A stretch of DNA of 64,000 nt from Vibrio splendidus (GTDB taxonomy: Bacteria > Pseudomonadota > Gammaproteobacteria > Enterobacterales > Vibrionaceae), in contig NZ_MCUN01000012.1 in NCBI RefSeq assembly GCF_002873455.1, positions 1 through 64,000 of the forward strand. Reading direction: 5' to 3'. Positions 56,401 to 64,000 of this stretch are shown here, piece by piece. The notes beneath the pieces were generated by a model. The model saw only the letters and a program-made list of their open reading frames with translations. It did not search any database and was not told the origin of the DNA. Position numbers and translations under genes: made by a program. How positions within the stretch are numbered: position 1 is the stretch's first letter; each line of letters begins with the position of its first letter.

Positions 56401-58278
56401 GCAGAAAACGGTGAATCGGGTCGTGCAACATTGATTGCGGCAACACCAGGTGCTGCACAAACCAAAAACACAGGCGCTCAACTCACCAAGAGCGACAAAG
56501 TTCTCGTAACTGGTGGCGCTAAAGGCGTGACGTTTGAATGTGCACTGACGCTTGCTAAGCAATGTAAGTCTCACTTCATTCTTGCAGGTCGTAGTAAGCA
56601 TATTACTTCAGATGAGCTACCTCAGTGGGCACAAGGCAAGCAAGAGAAAGAGCTAAAACCAGCGGCTATTGCTCACCTACAAGCAACAGGTGACAAACCA
56701 ACGCCAAAGAAAGTTGATACCTTGCTAAAACCTGTATTGAGCAGCCTTGAAATCAACGCAGCACTTGCCGCTTTCAACGAGATTGGCGCGAGCGCTGAAT
56801 ACCTAAGTCTAGATGTATCGAACCATGAGTCAGTAGCGAAAACGCTGGCGAATTTCGAAGGCATCACAGGTCTTATCCACGGCGCAGGCGTACTGGCTGA
56901 CAAACACATTCAAGACAAAACACTTGATGAACTGAACATGGTTTACGGCACGAAAGTGGGCGGACTAGAAGCGGTTCTTGGTGGTCTTGATAGCAGCAAG
57001 CTAAAACTGATTGCGATGTTCTCTTCGGCGGCGGGTTTCTACGGAAACACTGGCCAAAGTGATTACTCGATGTCTAACGAGATCCTAAACAAAGCGGCTC
57101 TACAACTGTCTGCGCGTAACCCTCAAGCGAAAGTGATGAGCTTCAACTGGGGACCGTGGGACGGTGGCATGGTCAACGCAGCACTGAAACGTATGTTCAC
57201 AGAGCGCGGCGTGTACGTAATTCCTCTTCAGGCAGGTGCAGAGCTGTTTAGTTCTCAACTACTGAACGAAACTGGCATTCAACTGCTGGTTGGTACGAGC
57301 ATGCAAGGTTCTGACAACAAGGAAGCTGCTGTAAAAAAGCTTAATGCGGAGTCTGTGCATCTTGCAAAGAGTCCGCTGAATACAAGCATCACTGTGACAC
57401 GTCATCTTGATCCTAAGGCTTTGCCTTTCATTCAAGATCACTGCATTGCCGGTAACCCAGTGTTACCGACAGTGTGTGCCATCCAATGGATGCGTGAAGT
57501 GGCAGAGCAACTGTTAGGGGTAAGCGTTAGCGTTCACAACTACAAACTGCTTAAGGGTGTGATTTTTGATACTGATGAAGTGCAAGAGCTAAAACTGGTT
57601 CTTTCTGCTGATGCTAAATCAAAAGAGCAGCTAAAAGCAGTGATCAGTTGCCAAGGGCGACCACAGTATCAAGCTCAGTTGCAAGTTGCCTCTGTGCTAG
57701 TGTCTGAAGATGTTCAACAAGCGTCAGAAAAGCGCTTTGAAACCAACACTTCAACACCTGTAACAACGGCACAAGATCTATACAGTGACGGCACTCTGTT
57801 TCACGGACCAAGACTGCAAGGTATTACCTCAGTTGAACGCTTTGACGACTTAGGCTTACTGGCTCAGTGCCAATTGCCTCAGATTGAAAACAGCGACTGC
57901 GGATCATTTATTCCTAAGCAAGGTTTTGGCGATAGCCAGCCATTTGCTGAAGATTATCTATTGCAAGCTATGTTGGTATGGGCTCGATTGAAGTACGGAG
58001 CGGCAAGCCTACCGTCTGCAATTGGTGAGTTTATTTGTTACGCACCGATGCGCAATGGTGACCAAGGTTGGCTAGAGCTGAGCGTGATAAAAAGCACGGC
58101 TCGTTCTCTGCAAGCTGATATCTCGCTTTACCACCAAGATGGTCGTTTAAGTGCGGTAATGAAAGGTGCCAAAGTCACCATCAGCAAGAGCTTAAACGAT
58201 GCATTTTTGCCGAAGTCTAGCTCAGCAGTATCAAAGAAAGAGGCGACTAAGAACGCAGAAAAGGAGCAATTGTCATAG
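50449..58278 (+). CDS. pfaA: PUFA synthase subunit PfaA (KS-MAT-5xACP-KR-DH)
   Basis: A 2609-residue iterative type I synthase. The KS domain is at about residues 25-480 (active Cys223 in VVDAACAGS; His in EAHGTGTAAGD). The MAT is at about 595-910 (Ser697 in AGHSFGELS). A long Ala/Gln/Pro/Val linker follows. There are five ACPs with phosphopantetheine serines in LGIDSIKR at residues 1283, 1385, 1487, 1588 and 1686. The KR has the nucleotide motif VTGGAKGV (about 2020) and Tyr2206 in QSDYSMSN. A C-terminal PKS-type DH-like domain has His2331 in PFIQDHCIAGNPVLP. It elongates and reduces the PUFA chain with PfaB-D. It overlaps pfaB as TAGTG. Confidence 0.97.
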   Translation: MSQPETNTPESVDDTRLNKRLKDMPVAIVGMASMFANSRYLNKFWDLISEKIDAITEVPDTHWRPEDYYDSDRTTPDKSYCKRGGFIPEVDFNPMEFGLPPNILELTDTSQLLSLIVAKEVLEDAKLPEGYDRDKIGITLGVGGGQKIAQSLNARLQYPVLKKVFKSSGISDDDSEMLIKKFQDQYIHWEENSFPGSLGNVISGRIANRFDLGGINCVVDAACAGSLAAMRMALSELVEGRSEMMITGGVCTDNSPTMYMSFSKTPAFTTNETIQPFDIDSKGMMIGEGIGMVALKRLEDAERDGDRIYSVIKGVGSSSDGKFKSIYAPRPEGQAKALKRAYDDAGFAPHTLGLLEAHGTGTAAGDVAEFGGLNSVFSENNEEKQHIALGSVKSQIGHTKSTAGTAGLIKAALALHHKVLPPTINVSAPNPKLDIENSPFYLNTQTRPWMKRVDGTPRRAGISSFGFGGTNFHVVLEEYTPEHARGDKYRQRQVPQTLLFSAESRQALINELKQVSTKAADAAFKLEALAEQHALREVDAKHARLGLVVTDQSDLQAQLTQAVSMLESQTKTHWQMPNGTSYRESALIAENGAGKVAALFAGQGSQYLNMSRELACHYPEMRQQLAQADQVFGQHKKTALSQILFPIPTFTPEATKAQEAVLTNTANAQSAIGTVSMGQFDIMTQAGFKADMVAGHSFGELSALCASGVISQDDYYQLAFARGDAMAATPEQGDSGTMFAVILDADKLPAVENCISQFEGVSIANYNAPTQLVIAGPTTTVQQAAQALTEQGFKAIALPVSGAFHTPLVAHAQKPFAAAIDKASFSAPTLPLYSNATGKLHSKDAKAIKKAFKQHMLQSVRFSEQIEAMYEAGARVFVEFGPKNILQKLVEKTLADKNEELYAISINPSPKGDSDQQLRLAAVQLCVAGISLDNIDPYQADIAEPAKASPMNIKLNATNYISPATRKKMDQSLASGNVTEKTEIVEVKVEVEKIVEKEVIKTEIVEVPVAAPQASNVQQSAAPAPSAQVVTAAQQPQVAQSAPATIQPAAQVTVDESSLQSFFNAQQQAAEVHQQFLAIPQQYGDTFNTLMSEQAKMATAGVAIPENLQRSMEMFHQHQAETLKAHAHYLEMQAHSNSSALNMLTQGSVQTAQPTFVASVNAQPAIQAPTTPAAIIQQPVAQVQATPVQAQSVQAAPVQNTTTQKAPVQKAFPAPQVAAQAAAPVAAQPVPVKAQPVPVAAPVAVQSADAEKVMLEVVAEKTGYPTEMLDLEMDMEADLGIDSIKRVEILGTVQDEMPDLPELNPEDLAECRTLGEIVTYMNSKMPASAPVAAQPSATAPVQAANGLDAKVVQQTMLEVVAEKTGYPTEMLDLEMDMEADLGIDSIKRVEILGTVQDELPTLPELNPEDLAECRTLGEIVDYMNSKLPASAPVSSQAPVVTPATASNGLDAAVVQKTMLEVVAEKTGYPTEMLDLAMDMEADLGIDSIKRVEILGTVQDELPTLPELNPEDLAECRTLGEIVAYMNSKLPASAPVAAQASTPAQAVSNGLNAEQVQSTMLSVVADKTGYPTEMLDLAMDMEADLGIDSIKRVEILGTVQDQLPTLPELNPEDLAECRTLGEIVDYMNSKLAPSSEAATAAVESTSNDLNPAHVQSTMMEVVADKTGYPAEMLDLAMDMEADLGIDSIKRVEILGTVQDQLPTLPELNPEDLAECRTLGEIVTYMQSKLSAAAPVATPKAESVTPIAETATAELPPHNEVALKKLPAADKLVDCFSKDACVVITDDGHNAGVLAEKLTANGIQVAVVRSALSAASPLNSEIASYTLNSVDDAGVTAVINDIEADLKTSNKVIAGFIHLQAIVDAKQSNEQAVNLNADSRASLTTAFLFAKHLNGQLNTVSGRSVFFTLSRIDGGFGYLDTKQLANAELNQAALSGLTKTLSHEWSNVFCRALDADASIDARHLAEAITGELFDIDTNTVEIGLSHAENGESGRATLIAATPGAAQTKNTGAQLTKSDKVLVTGGAKGVTFECALTLAKQCKSHFILAGRSKHITSDELPQWAQGKQEKELKPAAIAHLQATGDKPTPKKVDTLLKPVLSSLEINAALAAFNEIGASAEYLSLDVSNHESVAKTLANFEGITGLIHGAGVLADKHIQDKTLDELNMVYGTKVGGLEAVLGGLDSSKLKLIAMFSSAAGFYGNTGQSDYSMSNEILNKAALQLSARNPQAKVMSFNWGPWDGGMVNAALKRMFTERGVYVIPLQAGAELFSSQLLNETGIQLLVGTSMQGSDNKEAAVKKLNAESVHLAKSPLNTSITVTRHLDPKALPFIQDHCIAGNPVLPTVCAIQWMREVAEQLLGVSVSVHNYKLLKGVIFDTDEVQELKLVLSADAKSKEQLKAVISCQGRPQYQAQLQVASVLVSEDVQQASEKRFETNTSTPVTTAQDLYSDGTLFHGPRLQGITSVERFDDLGLLAQCQLPQIENSDCGSFIPKQGFGDSQPFAEDYLLQAMLVWARLKYGAASLPSAIGEFICYAPMRNGDQGWLELSVIKSTARSLQADISLYHQDGRLSAVMKGAKVTISKSLNDAFLPKSSSAVSKKEATKNAEKEQLS
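54205..55640 (+). repeat. Five tandem acyl-carrier-protein repeats in pfaA
   Basis: Five in-frame repeats of about 295-306 bp encode near-identical ACPs (MLEVVAEKTGYPTEMLDL, EADLGIDSIKRVEILGTVQD, LPELNPEDLAECRTLGEI). They are separated by variable Ala/Pro/Ser/Gln linkers. Repeats 2 and 3 share long near-identical DNA stretches, consistent with recent duplication or gene conversion. More ACPs generally raise product yield in this family. Confidence 0.93.
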
Positions 58279-60326
58279 TGACTGTTCCTACTAATAAAGC
58301 GATGCCATTGCGCATCGCTCTTTTAGCTCAGCCAGCAAACGCGGCTGAGCTTTCTGCCGACTTATCACCTTCGCTTCCAGAGATTGTTACTGTCGTGGTT
58401 GATGGCAATTTTAATCAAGCACTTGCTCACGCCATCGAGACAGTCAATCAAGGTAATGTTGTTAAGCTTTGTTTGGATTCTCATTATCCATCATTGTTGA
58501 TGTTGAACGCGCTGACCGCTGCTCAAAACAAGATTCATCCACACGCTTATCTAGCAGGTTTTGTAGATACAGCTATCGGAGATAGCATTCAGCTAGCTCT
58601 GGATATTGCGCGCCGCCCCGCTACAGATTTAAGCCATCAACAACAATATTCTGCACTTTCTGCTTCGCAGCAGTTTGATGAGTTGTTGAATATAGTTGAG
58701 GCGATATCGAGCCGTTCATTGCCGAGCCATTCATTAGCTAATAATTACTGGTTCACTGAGCCGAACAAAGCTCGTGTTTCTGCGTTAACTTTCAGTGACG
58801 ATAGCCAAAAATCCACCAGCCTAATATTGACTCAAGCGACCGGTTTGCAAGAACCAAAACCCTTGCTATCAAGCGAGCGTTTGATGTTTGTGGTTTCAGG
58901 CAACGAACAAGCCGAGTTGGTTTCTCAGTTAATCTCGTTAAGAGAAGAGCTTAAATGCGTTAACGAAGCGGCAGACAGCAAACTTGCTATCGCCAGCTTG
59001 ATGCATTCAAACCTAAGCCACTTTCAAAGCGTTCAACACAATGCTGGCCGTGGTGCGAACATCGTGATTCAAGCGGCTTCAATTGAGGCTGCACTACAAG
59101 AGATCTCAGCGCTAGAAAATGCGTTGCCAAAAGTAATGACTGACAATAGCCATTACAAAACGCCAGCGGGCAGTTGTTTCTCACCGATGCCTCAAAGCAA
59201 AGGTGGTGTTGCATTTGTTTACCCTGGTGTTGGCACGGTTTATCCCGGTATGTTGCGTGAGTTTCACCACCATTTCCCACAGTTATTTGCTCGCTTAGAG
59301 CGCGAAGGTAACTTGAAAGAGATGCTGCAGGCTGAAAAAACCTACGCTGACGACTCGCAAGAAATGTCGCTCAGTGAGCTGGCAATTGCAGGTGTGGGCA
59401 GTAGTTATCTGTTAACACAACTGCTATGTGATGAATTCAAAGTACAGCCAGATTTCGCCTTGGGCTACTCCAAAGGTGAAGCCTCCATGTGGGCTAGCTT
59501 AAATATTTGGAAAAATCCACATGCGCTGATTGAGATGACTCAAACCAGTCCTATCTTCACTACGGCTATTTCTGGCGAACTCACCGCAGTGCGTCAAGAT
59601 TGGCAGCTGAACGGCAACGAAAGCATCCAATGGAATAGCTTTGTGGTTCGCAGTGATGCGCAAGCGATTGAGGCTCTGTTACCAGAGTTTCCACGTGCTT
59701 ACCTTGCCATTATCCAAGGTGACACTTGCGTACTGGCAGGCTGTGAAAGCACCTGTCGTGCTCTGCTCAAGAAACTGGGTAAACGTGGCATTGCCGCAAA
59801 TCGAGTTACCGCAATGCACACTACACCAGCACTAAGCCAGCATAGCCAAGTGCGAGAGTTTTACACGCAACCATTGTTCGACGAGTTGCCAAAGCATATC
59901 CGCTTTATCAGCGCAGCAGGTCTACCGACTGGCGCCCCAATCAATATCGACAGCGATAGTATCGCCCTTTCGATTGCCGACACTTTCTGTTCGACGCTGG
60001 ATTTTACCGCGTTGATCCAGAGTGCACGTCAACAAGGTGCTCGTCTGTTTGTCGAAGTGGGTGCCGATCGTCAAACCAGCACATTGATCGACAAGATCAA
60101 TCGTAGCGACAACGTAGCAGACCAATACTGCACAATCGCTTCCAATGCCAAAGGTGGCGACGATGTTGTCACGCTCATCAAATGCATTGGTCAGCTCATT
60201 ACTCATCAAATCCCATTGTCTGTCGAGCCTCTTATCCAAGGGCTAGAACAACAGATCACCGCAGCTAAGCAATTAAGCGGTTTATCTCAAGGCAGCGCAG
60301 TGAATTATCAAGGAGAGCTAGTATGA
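58278..60326 (+). CDS. pfaB: PUFA synthase subunit PfaB (acyltransferase)
   Basis: A 682-residue protein with a poorly conserved N-terminal half and a C-terminal malonyl/acyltransferase-like domain. The YPGVGTVYPGML segment is at about residue 315 and the nucleophile Ser398 is in GYSKGEASMW. A late acyltransferase-type His region (VTAMHTTPALSQHS) follows. PfaB is linked to which PUFA (EPA or DHA) is made. It starts at GTG overlapping the pfaA stop (TAGTG). Its stop overlaps the pfaC start (ATGA). Confidence 0.93.
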   Translation: MTVPTNKAMPLRIALLAQPANAAELSADLSPSLPEIVTVVVDGNFNQALAHAIETVNQGNVVKLCLDSHYPSLLMLNALTAAQNKIHPHAYLAGFVDTAIGDSIQLALDIARRPATDLSHQQQYSALSASQQFDELLNIVEAISSRSLPSHSLANNYWFTEPNKARVSALTFSDDSQKSTSLILTQATGLQEPKPLLSSERLMFVVSGNEQAELVSQLISLREELKCVNEAADSKLAIASLMHSNLSHFQSVQHNAGRGANIVIQAASIEAALQEISALENALPKVMTDNSHYKTPAGSCFSPMPQSKGGVAFVYPGVGTVYPGMLREFHHHFPQLFARLEREGNLKEMLQAEKTYADDSQEMSLSELAIAGVGSSYLLTQLLCDEFKVQPDFALGYSKGEASMWASLNIWKNPHALIEMTQTSPIFTTAISGELTAVRQDWQLNGNESIQWNSFVVRSDAQAIEALLPEFPRAYLAIIQGDTCVLAGCESTCRALLKKLGKRGIAANRVTAMHTTPALSQHSQVREFYTQPLFDELPKHIRFISAAGLPTGAPINIDSDSIALSIADTFCSTLDFTALIQSARQQGARLFVEVGADRQTSTLIDKINRSDNVADQYCTIASNAKGGDDVVTLIKCIGQLITHQIPLSVEPLIQGLEQQITAAKQLSGLSQGSAVNYQGELV

Positions 60327-63300
60327 GTTCTCAATCGAAGCCATCTCAATATCAAGCTAAGGCTAAGAATAAGCAGCAAGTGAAGTGCAATAAGATCGCG
60401 ATTGTCGGTATTGCTAACCAATACCCAGAAGCTGATACGCCAAAAGACTTTTGGCAAAACTTGCTGGATAAAAAAGATTCTCGGACCACATTAAGCGCTG
60501 AAAAGTTAGGTGCTAAACCTGAAAGCTATCAGGGCGTGCAAGGTGAGTCAGACCGCTTTTACTGTGACAAAGGCGGCTACATCGAAAACTTCAATTTCGA
60601 TAGCAATGGCTACCGCTTAACAGCAGAATCATTTAACGGCGTAGATCAAAGCTTCCTATGGGCTTTGGATACCAGCCGTAAGGCGTTAGTCGACGCTGGC
60701 ATTGATTTAAACGCCGATGTTTTAGAGCGTACCGGCGTGATCATGGGTGCTCTTTCGTTCCCAACCACACGTTCAAACGACCTGTTTCTACCGATGTACC
60801 ACTCGGTGGTCGAGAAAGCACTACAAGCTAAATTGGCTAATGACCAGTTTTCACTGCTACCAACCAATGAAACAGCTCAAAACCTCAACCCGATCAACGG
60901 TGCAGCAGCACACAACGCCTCTAAGTTAGTGGCTGATGCATTGGGTTTAGGCAACGTGCAACTTAGCCTAGATGCCGCATGTGCAAGCTCAGTGTATTCA
61001 TTGAAGTTAGCGTGTGATTACTTGAATACAGGCAAAGCCGACATGATGTTGGCAGGCGCGGTATCCGGTGCTGACCCATTCTTTATCAACATGGGTTTTT
61101 CCATCTTCCACGCTTACCCAGATCACGGTGTGTCGGTTCCGTTTGATAGCAACAGTAAAGGTTTGTTTGCTGGCGAAGGTACTGGTGTTTTAGTCCTAAA
61201 ACGCTTAGCTGATGCAGAGCGTGATGGCGATAATATTTACGCAGTTGTCAGCGGTATTGGCTTGTCGAACGATGGCCGTGGCCAGTTCGTATTAAGCCCA
61301 AATAGCAAAGGACAAGTACAAGCCTTTGAACGCGCTTACGAGGCATCGAACCTAACACCAGACAGCATTGAAGTGATTGAGTGTCACGCAACCGGCACAC
61401 CATTAGGTGACAAGGTTGAGTTAACCTCAATGGAGCGTTTCTTTGCTGACAAATTGAATGGTTCTAACCCACCATTGATTGGCTCTGCGAAGTCAAACCT
61501 CGGTCACTTACTGACAGCCGCAGGTATGCCTGGGATCATGAAGATGATCTTCGCGATGAAAGAAGGTGTGCTTCCGCCAAGTATTAACTTAGACAAGCCA
61601 CTATCGTCGCCTGAAGGTTTATTTGGCTCACAGACTCTGCCAACGCAGGTTCAACCTTGGCCAAGTAAAGCAGGTAACCAAGAGCGCTGTGCGGGTGTTT
61701 CTGTATTTGGTTTCGGTGGTTGTAACGCTCACTTACTGCTTGAAGCGTATTCAGACACCAGTCATGTAAACCAGACTCTAGAATCAGCGTCTCCAAGCCT
61801 ACAGCCGTCTAATTTAAGCATTACTGGTCTAGCGTCTCACTTCGGCTCTCTGCAAAGCATCAATGCGCTAAGCACTGCGATTGAGACCAACAACGATGCT
61901 TTCATTGCATTGCCGAAGAAACGCTGGAAAGGCTTAGACCAACACCCAGAACTACTGAATCAGTTTGGTTTACACGGTATTCCAAACGGAGCGTACATCG
62001 ATCAATTCGATCTCGATTTCCTACGCTTCAAAGTACCGCCTAATGAAGATGACCGTTTGATCTCTCAGCAGTTGCTACTGATGAAAGTTGCAGACGAAGC
62101 CATCAAAGACGCCAAGCTTGTAGCAGGCCAAAAGGTTGCAGTACTCGTTGCGATGGAAACAGAGCTTGAGATGCACCAATTCCGTGGACGCGTAAACCTG
62201 CATAGCCAATTGGCTGACAGTTTTGCCAACATGGATATTGAGCTAACACAAGACGAATACCAATCGCTAGAAACCATCGCGATGGACAGTGTGATGGACG
62301 CAGCCAAGCTGAACCAATACACCAGTTTTATCGGCAACATCATGGCTTCGCGTATCTCTTCATTGTGGGACTTTAACGGCCCTGCCTTCACGATTTCAGC
62401 CGCTGAACAGTCGGTTGCTCGTTGTATCGATGTTGCACAAAACTTGATGTCGCAAGAATCCATGGACGCCGTCGTGATTGCCGCCGTTGACCTTAGTGGC
62501 AGTGCAGAGCACGTGATTCTGAAGAACAGCGTCAGCCCAGTGTCACTTGCTCCAAAATTCGGACAACCGCAAGACGGCAGTTGGAATGTGGGCGAAGGCG
62601 CAGGTGCGATTGTTCTTGTTGAAGAGAATAGAGTAGCGAGTAACCAAGATACGGCTTACGGCAGCATCAACGCATTGGCCTTTGGTTCAAGCGAGCATAA
62701 CAACGCCGTTGTTGATGAATTACTGACTCAAGTTGGTATGAGATCGAACGATGTTTCACTGCTTGAGCTTAACCATGCATCAGAGTCTTTGTCACAAGAG
62801 CAAACTCCTATCAATCTAGGAAGCAGCGCTAAGACAATTCAAGCGAGTCAACGTGTTGGTCATTGCTCCGCTGCTTCTGGCATGGCAAGTCTGCTACACG
62901 GTCTGCTCAACCTGAACCTTGAGTCTCTGAATCCAAATATCAGCTCTAAGAGCGCGATTGTTGCCAACATCAGCGAAGGACAATGCTCACAGCTGCTACT
63001 AAGCCAATCGAGTGTTGAATCTCAATCACTATCGGTTCGTTTAAGCAGTGAACTGGCGAGTGATGCTAAACGTCAATTGGTTAAGCAAGTGACTCTTGGT
63101 GGCCGCGATATTTATCAACATATTGCCCAAACCCCAGTGACTAACTTGGCAACAATTCAACACAAAGCTTCTGGTAAACAAGCAGCAAGAGTGGCGCCGG
63201 TTCCAACGACAGCAAGCATTCAAGCAGCCCTTGCGCAAAAAGAGTTAGAGAAGAAAGCACTAGCGCAGAACGCGGTAGAGCCAATAATCGAAACTCCTAC

Positions 63301-64000
63301 ATCAGTATCCCCTACTCTGGCGCCAACTCGCCACAGTCAGCTAACAGGTAACCACAGCAATATGACTCATGTCCTATCCGCTAAAAATGGCGTATCGAAT
63401 ATCGACGTTAATACGGATGCAGCATCACAGCCGTCTGTAACACCACACAACCAAGCTTTTGCTCAAAACCAGCAAGCAGCGCAGCAAGTACACAAAGCAT
63501 TCCTGCACACTCGCGCCCAAGGCATGCAAATGGCTGATGCGCTATTAAAAGCACAGCTAAACGCAGTGACATCTGGTTTAGATAACTCAAGTTTAGAGAA
63601 CAATGCCATTTCTCAACAAACGAATGGTCAACAAACGACTGGTCAGAAAACATTAACTCAGACTGTTCAAGCTCAACCAGCTCAGGTTCAGTCAGAACCA
63701 GTCAACGTATTGGCGACGCCAGCACCAGTAAAACCTATCCGTAAGCCATGTATCTGGGATTATGATGATCTGGTTGAATACGCTGAAGGCGATATCGCCA
63801 ACGTATTTGGTCCTGATTACGCGATCATCGATAGCTACTCGCGCCGCGTTCGCTTACCAACTACCGATTACCTATTGGTATCTCGTGTAACCAAGCTCAA
63901 CGCGACAGTGAACGAGTACAAGCCAAGCACAATGACCACAGAATACGACATCCCTGTTGATGCGCCGTATCTTGTTGATGGTCAGATCCCTTGGGCTGTG
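60323..64000 (+). CDS. pfaC: PUFA synthase subunit PfaC (KS-CLF-DH), 5' part
   Basis: 1226 residues are present and the gene runs off the right edge. The KS domain is at about residues 20-480 (Cys220 in LDAACASSVYS; His in ECHATGTPLGD). A second KS-like chain-length-factor domain is at about 500-900; its active-site Cys position is occupied by Glu695 (ISAAEQSV). A Gln/Ala/Ser linker with a helical QQAAQQVHKAFL segment (about 1050) follows. Then comes the start of the first FabA-like dehydratase domain (CIWDYDDLVEYAEGDI onward, about 1140). The second dehydratase and the stop are outside. The ATG overlaps the pfaB stop as ATGA. pfaD is expected next. Confidence 0.96.
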   Translation, partial: MSSQSKPSQYQAKAKNKQQVKCNKIAIVGIANQYPEADTPKDFWQNLLDKKDSRTTLSAEKLGAKPESYQGVQGESDRFYCDKGGYIENFNFDSNGYRLTAESFNGVDQSFLWALDTSRKALVDAGIDLNADVLERTGVIMGALSFPTTRSNDLFLPMYHSVVEKALQAKLANDQFSLLPTNETAQNLNPINGAAAHNASKLVADALGLGNVQLSLDAACASSVYSLKLACDYLNTGKADMMLAGAVSGADPFFINMGFSIFHAYPDHGVSVPFDSNSKGLFAGEGTGVLVLKRLADAERDGDNIYAVVSGIGLSNDGRGQFVLSPNSKGQVQAFERAYEASNLTPDSIEVIECHATGTPLGDKVELTSMERFFADKLNGSNPPLIGSAKSNLGHLLTAAGMPGIMKMIFAMKEGVLPPSINLDKPLSSPEGLFGSQTLPTQVQPWPSKAGNQERCAGVSVFGFGGCNAHLLLEAYSDTSHVNQTLESASPSLQPSNLSITGLASHFGSLQSINALSTAIETNNDAFIALPKKRWKGLDQHPELLNQFGLHGIPNGAYIDQFDLDFLRFKVPPNEDDRLISQQLLLMKVADEAIKDAKLVAGQKVAVLVAMETELEMHQFRGRVNLHSQLADSFANMDIELTQDEYQSLETIAMDSVMDAAKLNQYTSFIGNIMASRISSLWDFNGPAFTISAAEQSVARCIDVAQNLMSQESMDAVVIAAVDLSGSAEHVILKNSVSPVSLAPKFGQPQDGSWNVGEGAGAIVLVEENRVASNQDTAYGSINALAFGSSEHNNAVVDELLTQVGMRSNDVSLLELNHASESLSQEQTPINLGSSAKTIQASQRVGHCSAASGMASLLHGLLNLNLESLNPNISSKSAIVANISEGQCSQLLLSQSSVESQSLSVRLSSELASDAKRQLVKQVTLGGRDIYQHIAQTPVTNLATIQHKASGKQAARVAPVPTTASIQAALAQKELEKKALAQNAVEPIIETPTSVSPTLAPTRHSQLTGNHSNMTHVLSAKNGVSNIDVNTDAASQPSVTPHNQAFAQNQQAAQQVHKAFLHTRAQGMQMADALLKAQLNAVTSGLDNSSLENNAISQQTNGQQTTGQKTLTQTVQAQPAQVQSEPVNVLATPAPVKPIRKPCIWDYDDLVEYAEGDIANVFGPDYAIIDSYSRRVRLPTTDYLLVSRVTKLNATVNEYKPSTMTTEYDIPVDAPYLVDGQIPWAV

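Overview
The window reads as a chromosomal segment of a marine Vibrio. The proteins closely resemble enterobacterial and V. cholerae families. The block comEA-ppiD-hupB-lon-clpX-clpP-tig-dctB-dctD-dctMQP has the order I recall from V. cholerae chromosome 1. The polyunsaturated fatty acid (PUFA) synthase genes point to a Splendidus-like or other PUFA-producing Vibrionaceae lineage; that placement is inference. No rRNA, CRISPR array, integrase or transposase was seen.

Layout. 0.2-3.2 kb: ffs (4.5S RNA), a membrane protein, atl, a YbaY-type lipoprotein and tesB, a neighbourhood shared with E. coli. 3.2-6.1 kb: a coiled-coil membrane protein, a DecR-type regulator divergent from a PLP-dependent cysteine-degrading enzyme candidate, and a DUF1244 protein. 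6.2-10.7 kb: an RND efflux operon with a long palindromic repeat just upstream of it. 10.9-16.8 kb: tRNA-Tyr, two small ORFs, a Tim44-like protein, a TetR regulator with an LplT-PlsC fusion, and a YeiH-type exporter. 16.9-24.3 kb: the complete menFDHBCE menaquinone operon. 24.5-32.1 kb: alaA, a divergent YfbR-like HD protein, a LysR gene and a secreted choloylglycine-hydrolase-family enzyme placed before dgt, then a DTW protein, rhombosortase and comEA. 32.3-40.8 kb: ppiD, hupB, lon, clpX, clpP and tig, a protein quality-control block on the minus strand, with a sigma32-like promoter at lon. 41.4-48.2 kb: the DctB/DctD two-component system and the DctPQM TRAP transporter, whose promoter looks sigma54-dependent, as expected for DctD control.

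48.4-64 kb: the PUFA synthase locus. A hotdog thioesterase and the phosphopantetheinyl transferase pfaE lie to the left. A 718-bp intergenic region follows. Then come pfaA (KS-MAT-5xACP-KR-DH), pfaB (AT) and pfaC (KS-CLF-DH, cut by the window edge), with overlapping start/stop codons. PfaE would activate the five ACPs. PfaA, PfaB and PfaC, together with PfaD expected just outside, would build EPA or DHA type acids, and the hotdog thioesterase is a candidate releasing enzyme.

Main leads: a 17-bp FadR-like operator in the pfaE-pfaA intergenic region; a helical motif shared by PfaA and PfaC; a YfbR-like protein whose HD motif is HE; a LysR/acylase insertion with a perfect 16-bp tandem repeat; a 164-bp palindromic element at the efflux operon; and paired 11-bp repeats behind the dctP sigma54 promoter.
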